Source of the DNA: Pochonia chlamydosporia 170
Lineage: Eukaryota; Ascomycota; Sordariomycetes; Hypocreales; Clavicipitaceae
Assembly (NCBI RefSeq): GCF_001653235.2
Contig: NC_035791.1
Location: 5,456,001-5,520,000 of the forward strand
Direction of reading: 5' to 3'
Length of the DNA stretch: 64,000 bases
Part shown: positions 10,389-25,200 of the stretch, piece after piece
How positions within the stretch are numbered: the first letter of the stretch is position 1
Layout of the letters: each line of letters opens with the position of its first letter
Translations under genes and position numbers: made by a program
Notes under the pieces: generated by a model
The model's input: the letters and a program-made list of their open reading frames with translations, nothing else
Database searches by the model: none
What the model was told of the DNA's origin: nothing

Positions 10389-12928
10389 ATGAAAATGGTT
10401 CCTCTGTGGATAATAGCAATTGCTGGCGTTGCAAAAGCAGCTGATCTAGCACAGTATGCGTTAACAAGTGTGAGTTTAGAATCATCGTAGGCAACACCCA
10501 ATGAGATGGACGCAAACTAACAAGACAGACTGGCTCAACAAATGGCGGAAACACATTCCCCGGTGTCTCGAGACCACTCGGCATGGTGAAACTCGGGCCG
10601 GATCTATACACGGGCAGCGACTCATACTCTGGATACGCACCGACAGGCAACTTCACGGGTTTTACGATGCTCCATGAGAGTGGTACGGGCGGCGCACCAA
10701 AATACGGTGTCGTGTCGCAGATGCCAGTTGTTGGCGACGTGACTAATCCTCTCAGTGATGCTATGAATGATACTCGTGCCAAGGACGATGTCACAGAGGT
10801 GGGATACTACAAGGCTTCTCTTGGCTCCGGCACTGTCCTGGAAATGGCTGCGACTGAAAAGGCGGGTATATACCAGTATACTTTCCCCAACAGCAAGACC
10901 AAGAATGTGCTGGTGGATGTGTCGCATGTGTTGTCTTCATATCGCGGCCAGGGACTCGAGCAGCATTATCTGGCTGGTAATATCAGCGTTGTGCCTGTGA
11001 AGAAGGGGAGTAAGACGCTCAAGTATACCGGCTGGGGAACCTACGACAACGTAAGTGAAAGTCATCACCTTGAGAATATACAATCTCACTATATCAGGGA
11101 TGGAATCGAGCCGCCCCCTGGACAGTCTACTTCTGCGGCTACTTCAACACACCCTTCACATACAAGACTTTCCTGGGCAAAGACAAAACAACCGACCACT
11201 TGGCCGAATTCTCTAACAAATCAAGCTACGAGTCCAAAACCGCCCGCCTAGGAGCCCTGTTTACATTCAAAGACGCAAACGTCATCTCTCGTGTAGGCGT
11301 CTCCTTCATCTCCGCCAACCAGGCGTGCTCAAATGTAGACGCCCAGATTCCAGAGGGCACGAAACTCAAAGACGTGCGGCAGCAGACACGCGATGTCTGG
11401 AACAAAGACGTATTCGGCAAAGTGACCACTTCGGAAACAAACGTCACAAAGTTGAACCAGCTGTACTCTGCTCTATACTTTATGCATCTTCTCCCGACTA
11501 AGAAAACTGGTGAGAATCCAGGATGGAAGAGCAGCGAGCCTTATTACGATGATATATTCACATTCTGGGACACGGTAAGCTCACGACACACTCCCACTAT
11601 CAATACTAACACCGTAGCAGTACAGATGTACAACCCCCCTGCTTCACATCCTCCAACCGACATATTATGAGGAATTCATCCGCTCTCTAATAGACACGTA
11701 CCGCCACACGGGCTGGATCTCCGACGCCCGCTCCTCCTTCGCCAACGGCGCAGTGCAAGGCGGCACAAACGGCGACAACGTCCTCGCCGACGCATATGTA
11801 AAACACGTCCGCGGCAAAGTAAACTGGTCAGACGCATACGCCGCGATGCTCAAAAACGCAGAAACCATACCGCCCAACAACAACGATCCCAGAGATCCAA
11901 CCGGTGGCACGGCAGAAGGTAAAAGCGCATTACCAGACTACAAGCAACTCGGCTACATCACGCCCAAGTTTTCGAGATCTGTCAGCCGCGCGGTAGAATA
12001 GTACGTCTTCCACCTTATTCACAAGCAGCATCTAACAACGTAAAGCTCGGTAAACGACTTTTCACTCGCGCTCGTGGCAGCAGGGCTCGACAAATCCAGC
12101 TACGAAACATACTTCAACCGCTCGCACAACTGGCGCAACCACTGGAACAAGGATATTTCGTCGCACAACTTCACGGGGTTTCTGGGCCCGCGCAACACAA
12201 CCGGTTTTATAAGCCAGGATGCGCTCTCCTGCGGAGGCTGCTACTGGCGAGACTATTACTACCAGGCCTTACCGTGGGAGTACTCCTTCAATGCGCACCA
12301 CGACCTCGACACGCTGATGGGATACATGGGCGGACGGGAGCGGTTTGTGGATCGTCTGGAAACGACGTTCCAGCCAGGAGTGTATTCTGGCAACAAGCAA
12401 TTCGGCAACACAATCTTCAATCCGGGCAATGAGCCGAGTTTCACGACGCCCTATCTGTACAACTATGCGGGGAGGCAGGATCTTTCCGTGAAGAGGAGCA
12501 GGTTTGTGGCCAAGTCGTATTATTCACCTACAAAGGGCGGATTACCTGGGAATAGTGACGCCGGGGCCATGGAGTCGTGGTTGTTGTGGAACATGATTGG
12601 GTTGTATCCCATGACGGGGACGCCGGTGTTTCTCGTGGGATCGCCGTGGTTTAGGGATTTGAAGATTCAGCTTGGTGGGGGGAAGGTTCTTGAGATTGAG
12701 AGTACAGGCGGTGATGAGGATGTGTTTTATGTGCAGAGTTTGAAAGTGAATGGGAAGCCTTGGAATAAGGCGTGGGTTGACTGGAAGAGTGTGTTTGCAA
12801 AGGGTGGAAAGTTGGAGTTTGTGCTGGGTTCGAAGCCTGTGAATTGGACGACGGGGGAGTTGCCGCCTATGCTGGGAGGGAAGAAGCCTGATGATGCGAA
12901 GGTTGTCATTGAGCAGTGGCTGCAATGA
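10389..12928 (+). CDS. Secreted GH92 family alpha-1,2-mannosidase
   Basis: Calcium-dependent exo-alpha-mannosidase of glycoside hydrolase family 92, expected to trim terminal mannose from glycans outside the cell. Five exons keep phase: 10389-10469, 10529-11050, 11098-11574, 11621-12000 and 12046-12928, giving 780 aa, typical of fungal GH92. Residues 1-18 form a signal peptide (MKMVPLWIIAIAGVAKAA). Family blocks follow: GNTFPGVSRPLGMVKLGPD near residue 40, the mid-protein GWISDARSSFANGAVQGGTN, HHDLDTLMGY, and the C-terminal GLPGNSDAGAMESW with its acidic catalytic region followed by LYPMTGTPVFLVGSP. Several NxT/S glycosylation sites are present. Another in-frame ATG lies at 10395. The gene ends 200 nt from the convergent DUF300 gene. 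Confidence 0.92.
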
Positions 12929-13127
12929 TGGGTGTTGGATTTGATGATCAAGGGTTGCGGTGATTGATGTGTGATGGTATAGATAGGCATATCCGGGAAG
13001 ACGGTATGGCAAATAGTGATACGTGAGATCATTGCTTTAGAAAAAATCAATTGACCCAACTCCTCGCTATGCATAAGCACAGATATTGCCTAGGCATATA
13101 TACGCTGTGACAACATATTTGGCCAGA

Positions 13128-14950
13128 TCACTTATCCCCGTCCCATACGTTGCGAAACTCCTCGCTATCCTCTACTTGGTATCTAGGTGAAGTGGCATGT
13201 TCTTCCTCATCTACAGCTGAGTCACCCCATTGTCTAGCTTCGTCTGCTTGTGGTCTCTGCGCACTTGTGCTTGCTTCGGTTGTGGGTGGTGCGGGTGAAG
13301 CAGCAGGAGGGCCTTTCCCGAGCCCCAAGTCTGCTGGATCTGGTTCTGGGTGTTTGACTACCTTCTTGGCCTTCTTCTTCTTTTTAACAACCACTACCGG
13401 CTGGGGTTCCGCTGTTTGCTGTGGTGGCGGATTTCGAGGTGATGTTGAACCCGAGGCTCGGGTTTGTGGTGGTGGTCGCGTTGGCCCGGTTGACCAGGCG
13501 GGAGATCTGCCGTTGTAGCTGCTCATTGACGACCTGTATCGCTCAGCAAGCGGCTCACTGGCTGTAATGACGGGATACTAATTTCTGTTAGCTCGTGACA
13601 GGAGACTGACGGTTCATCAACATACATTCCAATCACCATATTCTAGTTGTCTTGCTGAATTATACAAACGCTCCTCGTCTTCGTCCAATTCTGGTTCATC
13701 AAATGTACCGTGCTGTTGTTCAAATAGTGTGTCGCCAGTTCTACTCGAGCTTGGCCCGCCCAGCAGTGGTGATGTCGCACTAACCTCGCCAGGTTTAGGT
13801 AGCCAGTATTTGGCTTTGCCTCCGCGCTCATACCTCATACCCTCGTTTAATCTGGCAAGCCGTGACTTGGAATCTTCGTGAGCCATGACCTTGTCTCCGG
13901 AGTCAAAAGCCCGGTAGCCGTAGTTGTTCCCACGGAATGTCTCCTTGGAATCCTCAATGAGATCTTTGATGCCGAATGAGTCTTTGAGGGCATGATTCAG
14001 CGGCATGCGGGCTGATAGGATACTGTTGTCGGCAAAATCGTGCCATGAGAAGGCGTACCAATGAGCAATGGCAAAGGCGGGCATCTCAACGCAAATGAGG
14101 GCGTCTTGGATGGCGGCGGCAAGGTTGTCTCTGGTGTAGCCTTGGACATCGTCGGGAATGGCACCGAGCCACACCAGGATGGATAGGAAAAAGCCTTGCC
14201 AGTACGATGCAAAAATGATGAGCTTGATGCAGAGAAACTTGGGAACAGGCCGGAAAGGGGTCAAGTCCTTGTGCATGCAGACCCAGAACAGGCCCAGTGA
14301 GTACAAGCTCACTGTTACGCTGATGTTGTAGATGATGCCGCTCCAAAAGTAGCCCGATTTAGCGCCAATATAGCCTTCTTGATATGTGCCTGTTGCTTTC
14401 ATGACAATGGCTGCAATGGCCAGAACAGGCTTGAGCCATGCGTATTGTAGGATTCCACGCTTGATGGACAAGAATGTATGCGGATCGGAAATGTCGACTT
14501 TGCGCAGTACGTGGTTCATGGGCCACAGATGTTGCACAGGGGCACGGCCATGGGTCATGATAATCAAAGATCGTTCGCCGCCAAGGTAATTGATTAGCAG
14601 TTGGAAGAAGGTGTAAATGGTAAATGCTTCGTATATGTCTCGAATAGGGTCAACAAATTGAGCAGCGTTCAGCGACACCATGCTCGTAAACGACGCAATC
14701 GAATAGATGGGGACCATGAGAAGAATTCGAACGACGTAACGCTGGAGCAAAGGCTTTCGATAATTTTTGGTCTGAAGCCATATTGAACTTTTGTCTTGTT
14801 AGCTTGAACCATTTGGACAGGAGGGACAACGTACACGACAGAGAGTAATGTTGCTGCAAAGGAGGCAACACCCGCCACGACGGTTGTAGCATATGTAAAT
14901 TTTGTCCCCGTGCCTCCATCAGAGGTGGTGCTGGTGGTAGTGAGGGACAT
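13128..14950 (-). CDS. DUF300 / organic solute transporter Ost-alpha family membrane protein
   Basis: Multi-pass membrane protein of the DUF300 (OSTalpha/TMEM184) family; in fungi these are uncharacterised and often placed on vacuolar or Golgi membranes. Exons are 14950-14835, 14787-13626 and 13577-13128 (introns 47 and 48 nt), giving 575 aa. The core is unmistakable: YRKPLLQRYVVRILLMVPIY, then YLGGERSLI, IKRGILQYAWLKP, and PKFLCIKLIIFASYWQGFF, with about seven hydrophobic helices. The last exon adds a disordered Pro-rich tail with a Lys run (VVVVKKKKKAKKVVK) and an acidic end. On its own this exon looks like a separate 132-aa gene, but it joins in phase as YPVITASEPLAERYRSSMSS. The start at 14950 was chosen because the residues upstream of it are not membrane-protein-like; an in-frame ATG at 15019 is the alternative. 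Confidence 0.88.
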
Positions 14951-16217
14951 GGCGGCAAAAGGAGCGACTGCCGACGCAGCTCGTGAAGCTGTAATGAGCT
15001 TGGTCGAAGGGCAACGCACAGAGTTAGACCATGGCTGAACTCAGGAGATTGCAATGTCAACACGTCGACGAGAAGCTGGATAGGTTTCGCTAACGGATGT
15101 GCGGAGATGGGCCGGAGCAAGCAGCCGGTACGGGCGTGATGACGACGGGATCGGGTGCAGTAGACGGTGATGCACAAAAGACGGGATGAAGCTACCAGCC
15201 GCGCGTGTGACGACGTCGGCGTGCTTGACGTGCATCACAAGGCAACAGGCGTTGGGTGGATGGTGGAGAATCTTGGGTCGATTTGACACACGGTTGGCTA
15301 GAGGGAGTGGCCAGTGTGGCACATTGCAGCATGACAGGGGGCGGCCAGAGAGGTCTGGGGTACTCGAGCCGAGCAGAAGGTGTGTCAAATTTCTACCAGT
15401 TTGTGTTGGGGGTACAACAAGACGGAATATATTGGGGAATAGGTGTCAAATGATGTTTTGAAGTCTGCAGGTAGTAGCCATTTCGAGATCAATTGATATT
15501 AATTGATCAGTCTGGTGCCATATCATTCGGAGATCTCGTCGGCAACCGTAACACAGCCAATTGTATTGTCTACCATGTCAGGCACTGGGAGGTTCAGACG
15601 TCAACTGGGCAAGTGCCACGTTCAGGACATTGACGGCGGACTGCACTTGCGTTCTAGTGCCAAATAATCGCCACAAGTTCAATCCCAGATTGACCAGAGT
15701 TGTATTCAAAAGTTGATGACAAAGGGCCCATGATAATCGCTCCATACGTTGAGATATATCCTCTGATTAAATATCACTGATGATCGTGTCTCATGTCTGG
15801 TAGTCTTAGGCCCGTCTGGTCTTCACTTTAGTGACCGATGCGCTATCAGAACCAGAGCTAGTGCCATGTCAGCACCAGACTGGAAGCTGTCACAGGCAAG
15901 CGTGGCGTCAACTGGTAATAGGGCTGTATAGGGGGCCAATGTGGGGCTTCTGGCTCAATTGGCAATTGGCTCTCCCAGACTAGATTGACCATGGTGACAT
16001 GGAGCTCCAGACATCAAGCTTGGTTAGCTGCTTTCACAAGCGACCGAGCTCAACATGCGTCACGACTGATGGAAACTTCCTCGTCAATTCAACTCGGCAT
16101 CCTTCTCCCACGAACCCATCAAGCGCATCCTCCCTGCGATAGGCGCTGCCTGGACATGTTCGTTGAATCCACGAGAGGCAGAGGAGCTGTCCAGGAGCCG
16201 ACCTCCCACTCGAGACA
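14951..16217. other. Divergent promoter region, no gene seen
   Basis: About 1.27 kb between the divergent DUF300 and csf1 genes. No supported coding sequence, RNA gene or repeat was found. Confidence 0.5.
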
Positions 16218-19200
16218 ATGACGCCGGTCGACGCGATTCTGGAAGCACGAGACTCCCGGCCAGGTTTCAATTTGTATGCCGACATTTCACTTCAATTTCG
16301 GCATCTTGTCCAAGCTGTACGACTAACCGTTCATTCTGTTTTCTAGCGAATTTCTCATCTTTTTCATCATCTGCGGTCTGCTGGCCATCTTCTTCCTGCT
16401 GTATTTTAACCGACTGTTCGCATCCATCGTCTCATACGGCATTCGGACATATACCTGGCACACATACCGAGTCTACATTGATGTCAAAGCAATCCAGGTC
16501 TCTCTCCTCGGCGGCCGAATCTTCTTCACCGGTTTACGCTACCACGGGTCCAACGAATCCTTCCTCATCCAACATGGAGACATTACCTGGCGATATTGGC
16601 TGCGACGAGTACGGGACCTTGATATCAATGTCTCAAATGCTTCCGATAGCTCCTCGGTAGCTGGAAGTCAAAAGAACTCCAATCTGCCGTGTAGGATACA
16701 TGCCAGGCTTGTCGGTGTCGAATGGTTCGTTTACAATCGGAGCCCGGCATATAACAGTGTCCTCGATGGCCTGCTCAACGTCGATTCGCCGGGATCCAAG
16801 TCCAGTGATATCTATAATGAAAAGGACGAATCCGCTCTGAGATTCAGAAAAGGTCACCAAAACGGCTCAGCAGAAGGAAACTTTTATACAGGCGATACAA
16901 CCACCAATGTACCAGACTCGGAGAAAGCAAGTCAGCCTCAGCCGTCCCCTCCGGACCGCTCTTCCACGGCTTCCCACAGTGTCAACGAACGTGCATGGAG
17001 CAATGAAGCCAATAATTCTCTCCCCGCAATGCTTCAGCTGTTACCGATTTCAGTGGAATGCCAAAAGCCCGCTCTTGTGGTTGGCAATGACAACACCAAA
17101 GCCATTCTCATTGTGAAAGCAAACTCGGCTACAACGATTGTAGACGCAGGTCACACGAGAACAGTGGATTTGTACCGTCAGTTATTCAAAGTCGAATTTG
17201 ATCATCCTGTGGTTGAAATGCGAGAGAACGACGAATTTAAGGAAGACCAAGTTTCTCGAGCCACTCGACAAAGGGAGGACGCTTCAAGCCAGGAAACGCC
17301 CGCACAGCGATCTTTCTTCAGACATCGTCGTCGCAAGGTCTTACATTCACTCAGGAACCTTGTTCCGTACTGGCGTCGTTCTGTCGAATCCTTTTCCACC
17401 GATTCAAGAGCAGCAATCGGCACAGGTGTATCCCAAATTCCCGGCTCAAGCCACTGGCAGGGTCTATCAAGGTACCTAGACGACAGATATCAAGATGATA
17501 AGGCAAGGTGGTCTTCTGTTGAATATGGTGCCGTCAATACGATACTTGACTGCCCAGCTGCAATGCTTACAATTTATTGGGATACCGTCGTCAAAATTAC
17601 AGACACGGCTCGCCAAAACAACAGTTCGAGCTTTCACACCAGCATCAACGGGACAGAGCCTCCAGCTTGGGGAATGACTTTGTCAGTCAAGGGCGGGACG
17701 ATGAACTACGGCCCATGGGCAGACCGCCAACGGGCAGACTTGCAGCGCGTCTTTTATCCCACGCTTTGTAAAGACGCAGTTGCTGCTGAGCCATTACCGG
17801 CCGGATCCTGGAGAGTTGCGACGCAATTCAAGCTTTTTGTTGAATTGGACGATGCTGTCACTTTACGAGTTCCAACTAGAGAAGAATCCAAGAATTGGCG
17901 CTGGCGTGGAAAAGAACCGCCAATCGGCCGACAAGGTGCGACTGGCAAGAAAAGACGCAACAAGAACAAAAAGAGCAAAGGCGATGCCCAACCCGTTCGG
18001 CCGGCCGGTTGGCTAGAGATCAAGGTGCCCTCCAACTCTACCATTTCGTACTCAATGGACATGCTTGGTCGGTCAACAGGGTACCAGAATCGCTTAGACA
18101 TTGATCTACCAAGCACAGAACTTTGGAGCAGCGTCAATCACGATTTGATGTGGAAATCCGGAGCACAACGCATTTCCTGCGACCTTTCCAATCCTCTGAC
18201 TTGGAATACACTTCGAAACTGGCATTTCAACATAACCTGTGACGACATGAAGCTTTATCTCCTGCGAGACCACATATTCCTTCTGATCGATCTGGTCGAC
18301 GACTGGGCCACCGGGCCACCCTCCGAATATCTCGTATTTACACCGTACATATATCACCTGAAATTAAACCTGCAAAATTTACAACTATATCTTAATGTTA
18401 ATGACGAAAACATCATCGATAAAGCCACGGCCCTTGATGATAACACGTATTTGATCCTATCTAGCCCTCTTCTGAAAGCAGAAACCTCGATACCCCTGGA
18501 TAAATTTCGACCGAACAGTAATGCTATTCCGTTTGACATTCGAACCGACACGTTTGATCTGACACTGCACGCCCCGCAGTCCAACACGCAGGCCGCCTTT
18601 TTGAGATCCAATGAGCTTGGGCACGGGGAGGGCCTCACCGTTACTGGCAGCTATGAATACAATGCCACAACTTCACCAGCAAATACAGATACCCTGATAC
18701 TCAATGTGCAAGGGCAATCCCCATATGCGTATCTCTACGGATTCATTATAAGATATGTAATTCTTCTCAAGGACAACTATTTCGGTGATTTTGTTCACTT
18801 CCGAACACTGGACGAATACCAAGAACATTTGCAATTAGAGGCCCAGAAGTCCAACCCTGACACCGTGCCTCGACCTCCGAACAAAAAGTCAAATGATCTC
18901 GATGTCATTTTGTCCGTCAAAGTCGATGATCCGCGTATTTTTCTACCCACGAATCTGTATTGCGCCAACCGCTTTCTGCAATGCGAGCTTGCCAACCTGT
19001 CCGTTGATCTGCGTTTCACAAACTATTACATGGACATGGAGCTCTTGCTGAGCCCTCTCAGCCTGTCCATGGGCAACCCGATACTCTCGCCCGACACTGT
19101 CAACTCTTCCTACTCCAATACACAGCTATTTGTTGACGGAGTACGCGTTTTTGGCCATCGTACATTTGGCCTGCCTCCTTCAGAGCCTACATATCTTTGC

Positions 19201-22200
19201 AACTGGGACGTATCAGTCGGCGTGGTGGATGGCGAATGCTCCGCAGATTTTCTAACCTCGTTGGCTAAAGGTGGTGCGGCGTTTGGATTCATGTTTGACG
19301 ACGTTGAGAATGCTCTCGTACCGTACTCTTCTCTCGTCTTCAATGACGTCACATTCGTTAGAGTTGATGTCGCTTCTCTTCATTTGTGGCTACACGTCGA
19401 TGAAGCTGCATTTCTACTGTCAACGGGACCCATCGAAGTGCGAAGTAACGATTGGGGTGGTGCTCATTACTCGAAACGCGCCAACATTGACATTCCTAAC
19501 ATAGAAGTGTCCTGCGTGAACGCGGAATCCGCTGCCAGGCATACATCTCGGCGTCATCACCAAGTAGACACTGTGGCTTATTTCAAAACTGACATTCATC
19601 TTGCGTCTATTGGCCGCAAGTTTCACTTCCACAAAGAGCTCAAGATTCAGCAAGATTTGATCCGGAGAGAAGATCAACGTACGGAAAGAACCCCATTTCT
19701 CCTGCGACAGCAAAATGACCCTGAATTCGTCCCGGAACCGTTTGATCCTCCAGCACAATGTGCGCCACCGCCTGCTTTCCCGGTTACAGAACTGGACGAT
19801 GGTGACGATCAGGCATCCTACAAAAGCGATGGAACCTCTCGGTTTTCTAATCGGTTGCGGCGTCAAAGCTCGTTCTTGTCCTTCTCCAGCTCTAGTACCG
19901 GCAGTATACGTGGCGCCCGAAGTCAGCCACGGAGCCAACCGCGGAGCCGTGCCCGATCAAGGCAGACGGCGTTGTCGACTCAATCCAGTGGTACAGAGAA
20001 GGAACGTCGAGTGTCAGGCCAGAGAGGAAGTGTGCTGTCTTCGGACCTACGCCTCACTGCAATTCACCAGCCCGGACGGGATCGAACATACAAGGACCAT
20101 GTTGAGCATTCGTCGGTTGCGTTTTCTAGCCAGTACTTTGCTCCGCACTTTCCGCTGGAGACCGTCAGGCCTGATGGCCGTGAAGCTACGTTTGAGGAAG
20201 CAGAGGTGGATAAAGATGACGATTTCTTTGTTCCGGATGCTTCCCTTGACGATATAAACCCGTATAATCTTAGTGAAAATCATGCTCAGGCTAGCACCAT
20301 GATTGACTTTCCCACCGGAATTACAGCCTTTATGAATCCCGAAGCTGTGCGCTATGTCAACTCTCTTTTGTCGGCCATGCAGCCAAGCGAGCCGGACGAC
20401 ATTCTCGATTCACTCCAAACAGATGCCATAGGAGACATTTTCACCGAGAAAAAGAAGAGCCACATTACGGGTTCCATGCAGGAACTGTTGGTAAAACTGC
20501 CAAAGGCGAACATTCGATTTCTAAACTCATCGACTTTGGACTCTCCAGACGCCAATCAAGAAGAACAGGACCAGTACGACATTCGCATATCCAAGACTTT
20601 GCTCATCACTCGTACCGTCAAGGAGGGTACTGGTGAAACTGCAACCTCGCGCACTTCGCTTCACTTCCGCCTCAAATCTGCAGAGATGTCTGCGTCTGAA
20701 CGGCTCTCTTCAATTGAAACACCTCAGGCCGCGGTCATGGTTAACGTCAACGACGTTCGAGTATCACTGGGTGCAAAGGACATAACATATTTTGATGCTG
20801 ATGTTGGTTCAATAGTCGGAAGCACTGCGTCTGGAAAGGTCGAATATTTGGCATCCTTGATTCACCGCACGGGTAGCATAGCCACGGAATTAGGCAGTCT
20901 CCTGTCTGAAACAGCCTCCCGTCAAGACAATCGAACCAAGTACTTGATCTCCAGGCTGTTGCAAGAGGGTCATGCTACAAACGATCCGTCGTTCCTTATT
21001 CGACCTTCAGCAGTGCTGCGATCCGCTCACGAGCACATGAGAACGGTTGACTCATGGAAGCTAATGATGCGTCTGCGACAAATCTGGGCAACCATGAGCC
21101 AGGGTAAGAAGCTGGACATCATCAACACATGCAGAGATGATCCACCAGAAGTTCAACCCAATGTCGCCCAGCAAGTTGTTTCCGCGTTTCAAAAGTGGCG
21201 AAGCTGGGATTTGGAGGACCCTTCCAAGGCCGTTCTCATCAAGAAAATATTTGGGAAAGCTGTCGGCCACAAGGAAGAGCCGTCACAGGAATACCCTCTT
21301 CTTGGAGCTTGCCGATTGGGCGAACTTCAGTTTGTGTTGGATCCGGGGCCGAAGCAAAACAACATTGGATTTATTGACCTGACCTTGAGAGTAGACAAGC
21401 GACCACCAGGGCAGCAGGATGTTCTTCCTGAAATCACAGATTTCCGTGGGCCGCTGACAATTTTGAATCTCTGTTGCGGAGAAGCTGCCATTCACTTAAA
21501 CTGGGAGCTCTGCGAGTTGGCGGAAGACGTTCTGCGTCTGTATAACAAGGCCCAAGTTCCAGGATTGCAAGCGGCCAAGACACACAAGAAGGCAGCGGTA
21601 AGGTCATCCCAGGTGCCCGCAGCATATCATGTGGTGTTCGAGGTGATTAAAGGATCCATCGAGGCAGAAACTATCAACTTGACAGCAAAATCCCTCAGCG
21701 ATGGGCTGACAACGTCCATTTTACTCTGCAATACTGGCGAGGAGCTGAGTGTGGCAAATGCCATGCTGAATTGCAAGGCGGTTACATCGAAGCTACAAAG
21801 TCATGGTCATGTGCTCAGTATTTTGCAAATCCAACAGCCGAGCGTGTTTGCTGCACATGAGCTGCAGACAACAGGAGACATCGATGCGCATGTCATCAAG
21901 GTGTCGGCAAGTTCTGAAAGTCTGACTTTACGAGTCAAACAAGATCCTATTGGCCTTTTAGAGGTGCTCGATTTGCTCATCCGAGATGAAGCCGCTCAGA
22001 TGTACAGACTTAAGGACCTTATTCCATCATCTCCAGATGGGCCAAAGAAGCGAGATAAGATCAAGAAGCGTATTGCCACATTTGTGGTCAATGTTGCCAT
22101 GTTCCTCGATGGATATACCCTCAGCATGCCGCTGCTGCAGTCTCTGACATATAAGATCACAGGTTCTGGGGCGAGAGCATCATGCGCCGCCAATTTTGGG

Positions 22201-25200
22201 AAGGAAATTGTGTTTGACTTCGATATCAAAGAAAACTCCCATGAGATGCAAATCAACGTGAAAGACGAGCCACAGAGCATTTCATTGCTGGAAATACCAC
22301 CAGCAAACGGAAGGATCACAAGTAACATGCAGTCAACTCAAAACGCCATCAGTGTCTTGGCATCCATGGAAGTCATCCGCCTAGACGCATCCGCCATCTA
22401 CAGCTTGCTAACGGCACTGAACCGCCCTCAGATATCTGGAGCAATTGATGAAGTTCAACAACAAGTCAAGATCATCAAGGGCCACATCACAGAGACTTTT
22501 GGCGCCAAAGGGGAGGCCAAGGCTTCCGATATGCCCCCTGCTTCATCTTCATCAACTTCTGGCATGGTTTACAACGTTCACCTGGCGTTGGCAGGGCTCC
22601 GAATCTTGGCAAAGACGCCCCTCAAATCGATTGAAGAACCCATGGCGCAGATCCTGTTTGCCTTGGACAAGGTCACTCTGCAGGCTTCAAACCAACATAA
22701 CTCAAATGCTGCTCCTCTGAAATATCCTGATTTACATGTCAATCTGCGCCAAATCAGCCTCGATATCTGCCGTGGCAAGGAGGGTGCGCTGCGGTCTTGT
22801 GGCAATCTGACAACTGGCATCAATGTATCCGCAAGCTCTCAACGCGGTGATGACGGCAAAGAGGACTGGTCATTACACTTCCGCAACGATATCCTGACAC
22901 TAGATCTCTCTCCAGAAACTGTTTCAACCGTTGTTGATGTTGTCGGTTACATGGGATCCAAAATTAGAAATCTTGATACATCCCGTGAGTTGGAATATCT
23001 CCGGAAGTTGAGACAATCAAAGCCGAAGATCAAGATCAACGATGACAAAGAGGACTGGGGAGAAGAGACGGACATTTTTGAGTCTGTTCTGTCATCTATT
23101 ACCTACCGCTTTGAGCTGAGAAACATTCGCTTCTGCTGGGATGTGGCGGATGAAACCATTGACCAGGATGCCACAAAGGAGGATCTTGTCTTATCCATCA
23201 AGTTGATTGAGTTTGGTACCCGAACCAGGAAGTCCGCGAGACTAACGATTGAGGATTTCCTCCTGCAAACGGTGCCTCCTGGTCAGGACAAGAGTATCAG
23301 ATCATTGCACTCTGCGCTTTTGCCAGAAGTTATGTTCAATGTCGCATACATATCGACCGCGGACGCTCGTCGCATGGCCTTCCAAGCAGTTGGAGACTCT
23401 CTCGACCTTCGATTAACTTCGGGATTTATTGTGCCGGCTGCCAATCTCATACAATCTATCTCCTTATCCATGAAGAATGTGCAAGCGGCCTCATCACAGT
23501 GGACAATCGAAGGGCCAGCATCTGCCGAACACGCTGCACCCAAGAAGACTGAAGACACCGCACAGTCCCCTCGGCAACGCAGCATGTTTGGAAACAAAAG
23601 GCTGGAAAACCTGCTCGTGGATGCGGACTTTGCAGGTGCTGTTGTATACGTATCGACCAAAAGAAATGCCAGCAGTGCAGTACCTGAATCTAAATATGGC
23701 CAACCATCTTTGGCAGGCAAATATGGCCAGTTCAGTGCCGATGATTCAGGCTCCGGTGCCGTCCTGCGCAGTCCAGGCTTGGCAGGGAAGGCCGAATACT
23801 GCGACAATGGCAAGGAAGATCCCTCTCTCTACGGCGAGCTCAAAATTGACGCTTCAAACAATATTCTGTATCCCTCGGTCGTTCCGTTGGTTCTGGATAT
23901 CTTGTCATCAGTAAAACAAGTCGTCAGTGACAAGGACGGCACCGATACTGATGCGGAACGAAAAGCAGAGCAACCCGATCGGCCGAAGCTGAAACCAACC
24001 AAGTCTGGTGATGAGGATAATTTCCTTACTGTCGACCCAAGTACTGTGCTCGGTCGCCTAAGACTAAATTTGGGATTGCGTATCTGCCGACAAGAGTTTT
24101 CGCTGAGTTGTCAGCCCATAGCAAGGGTTTCTGCTACAACTTGTTTTGACAACATGTACTTCACCCTCAATACCGTCACGTCGCAGGAACAAGGCAACTT
24201 TTTCGCCATCTCTGGCGTGATCAACAAGCCGCAAGCATCCGTCCAGCACGTCTATTCACGAGATTCTACAGCAAGCTTTGAGCTTGACTCCGTCACGATT
24301 TCTTTCATGAACAGCAAGCATTTCAGTGGCACGAGTGGTGTTTCTGCCATTTTGAATGTCAGCCCAATGAAAGTCTCGGTCAATGCGAAGCAAGTACAGG
24401 ATTTCTTACTGTTCCGTGAAATTTGGTATCCAGCAGAGTTGCGACAAAAGTCCGTGGTTCAGGTTCCCAAGATGGAGACTGAATCATCACAAGCACACCT
24501 TGTACAGCGGTATCAGGAGGTTGCAGCAACAGCAGCTTTCCCTTGGACGGCAACGATATCTATCGCAGCACTCGACGTCAGCATCGACCTCGGGCAGTCG
24601 ATCGGCAAGTCAGTATTCCAGATCAACGAATTTTGGGTGTCGTCCAAGAAAACGTCCGACTGGGAGCAGAATTTATGCCTTGGCTTCAAAAAGGTCGGTG
24701 TGGACTGCACTGGCCGCCTAAGTGGTTTTATAGCTCTGCAAGATTTTAGGCTACGATCATCAATCAAGTGGCCACAGCGAGAAGAAGCTCTCAACGAGAC
24801 GCCGCTTGTACAAGCATCACTTGCGTTCAACGCATTGCGCATCAAGGCGGCATTTGACTACCAAGCATTCTTGGTGGCCGACATTACATCTCTAGAGTTT
24901 CTGATGTACAACGTTCGAGAGCGACGTGACGGCAACGGAGACCGACTGGTTGCAATTTTCGACGGCGAAGCTGTGCAGGTGTTTGGGACGACAACATCAG
25001 TAGCACAAGCCGTGGCGCTCTATCAAGCACTACAGAAGCTGATTGAAGAGCGGAGGGAGAACTTCAAGTCGTCGTTGCGAGAGATTGAAAAGTTTATGAA
25101 GCGCAAATCCCTCAACACACGTACTGCACTACAAACGTCTCCCGTCGTGCCGAAGCTACCGGTGGATGATACACTGTCCAAGTCACCCATCTCTTTGGAT

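Noticed and set aside
13128..13526. Stand-alone 132-aa minus-strand gene
   Set aside because: It splices in phase onto the DUF300 protein as its disordered C-terminal exon, so it is not a separate gene.
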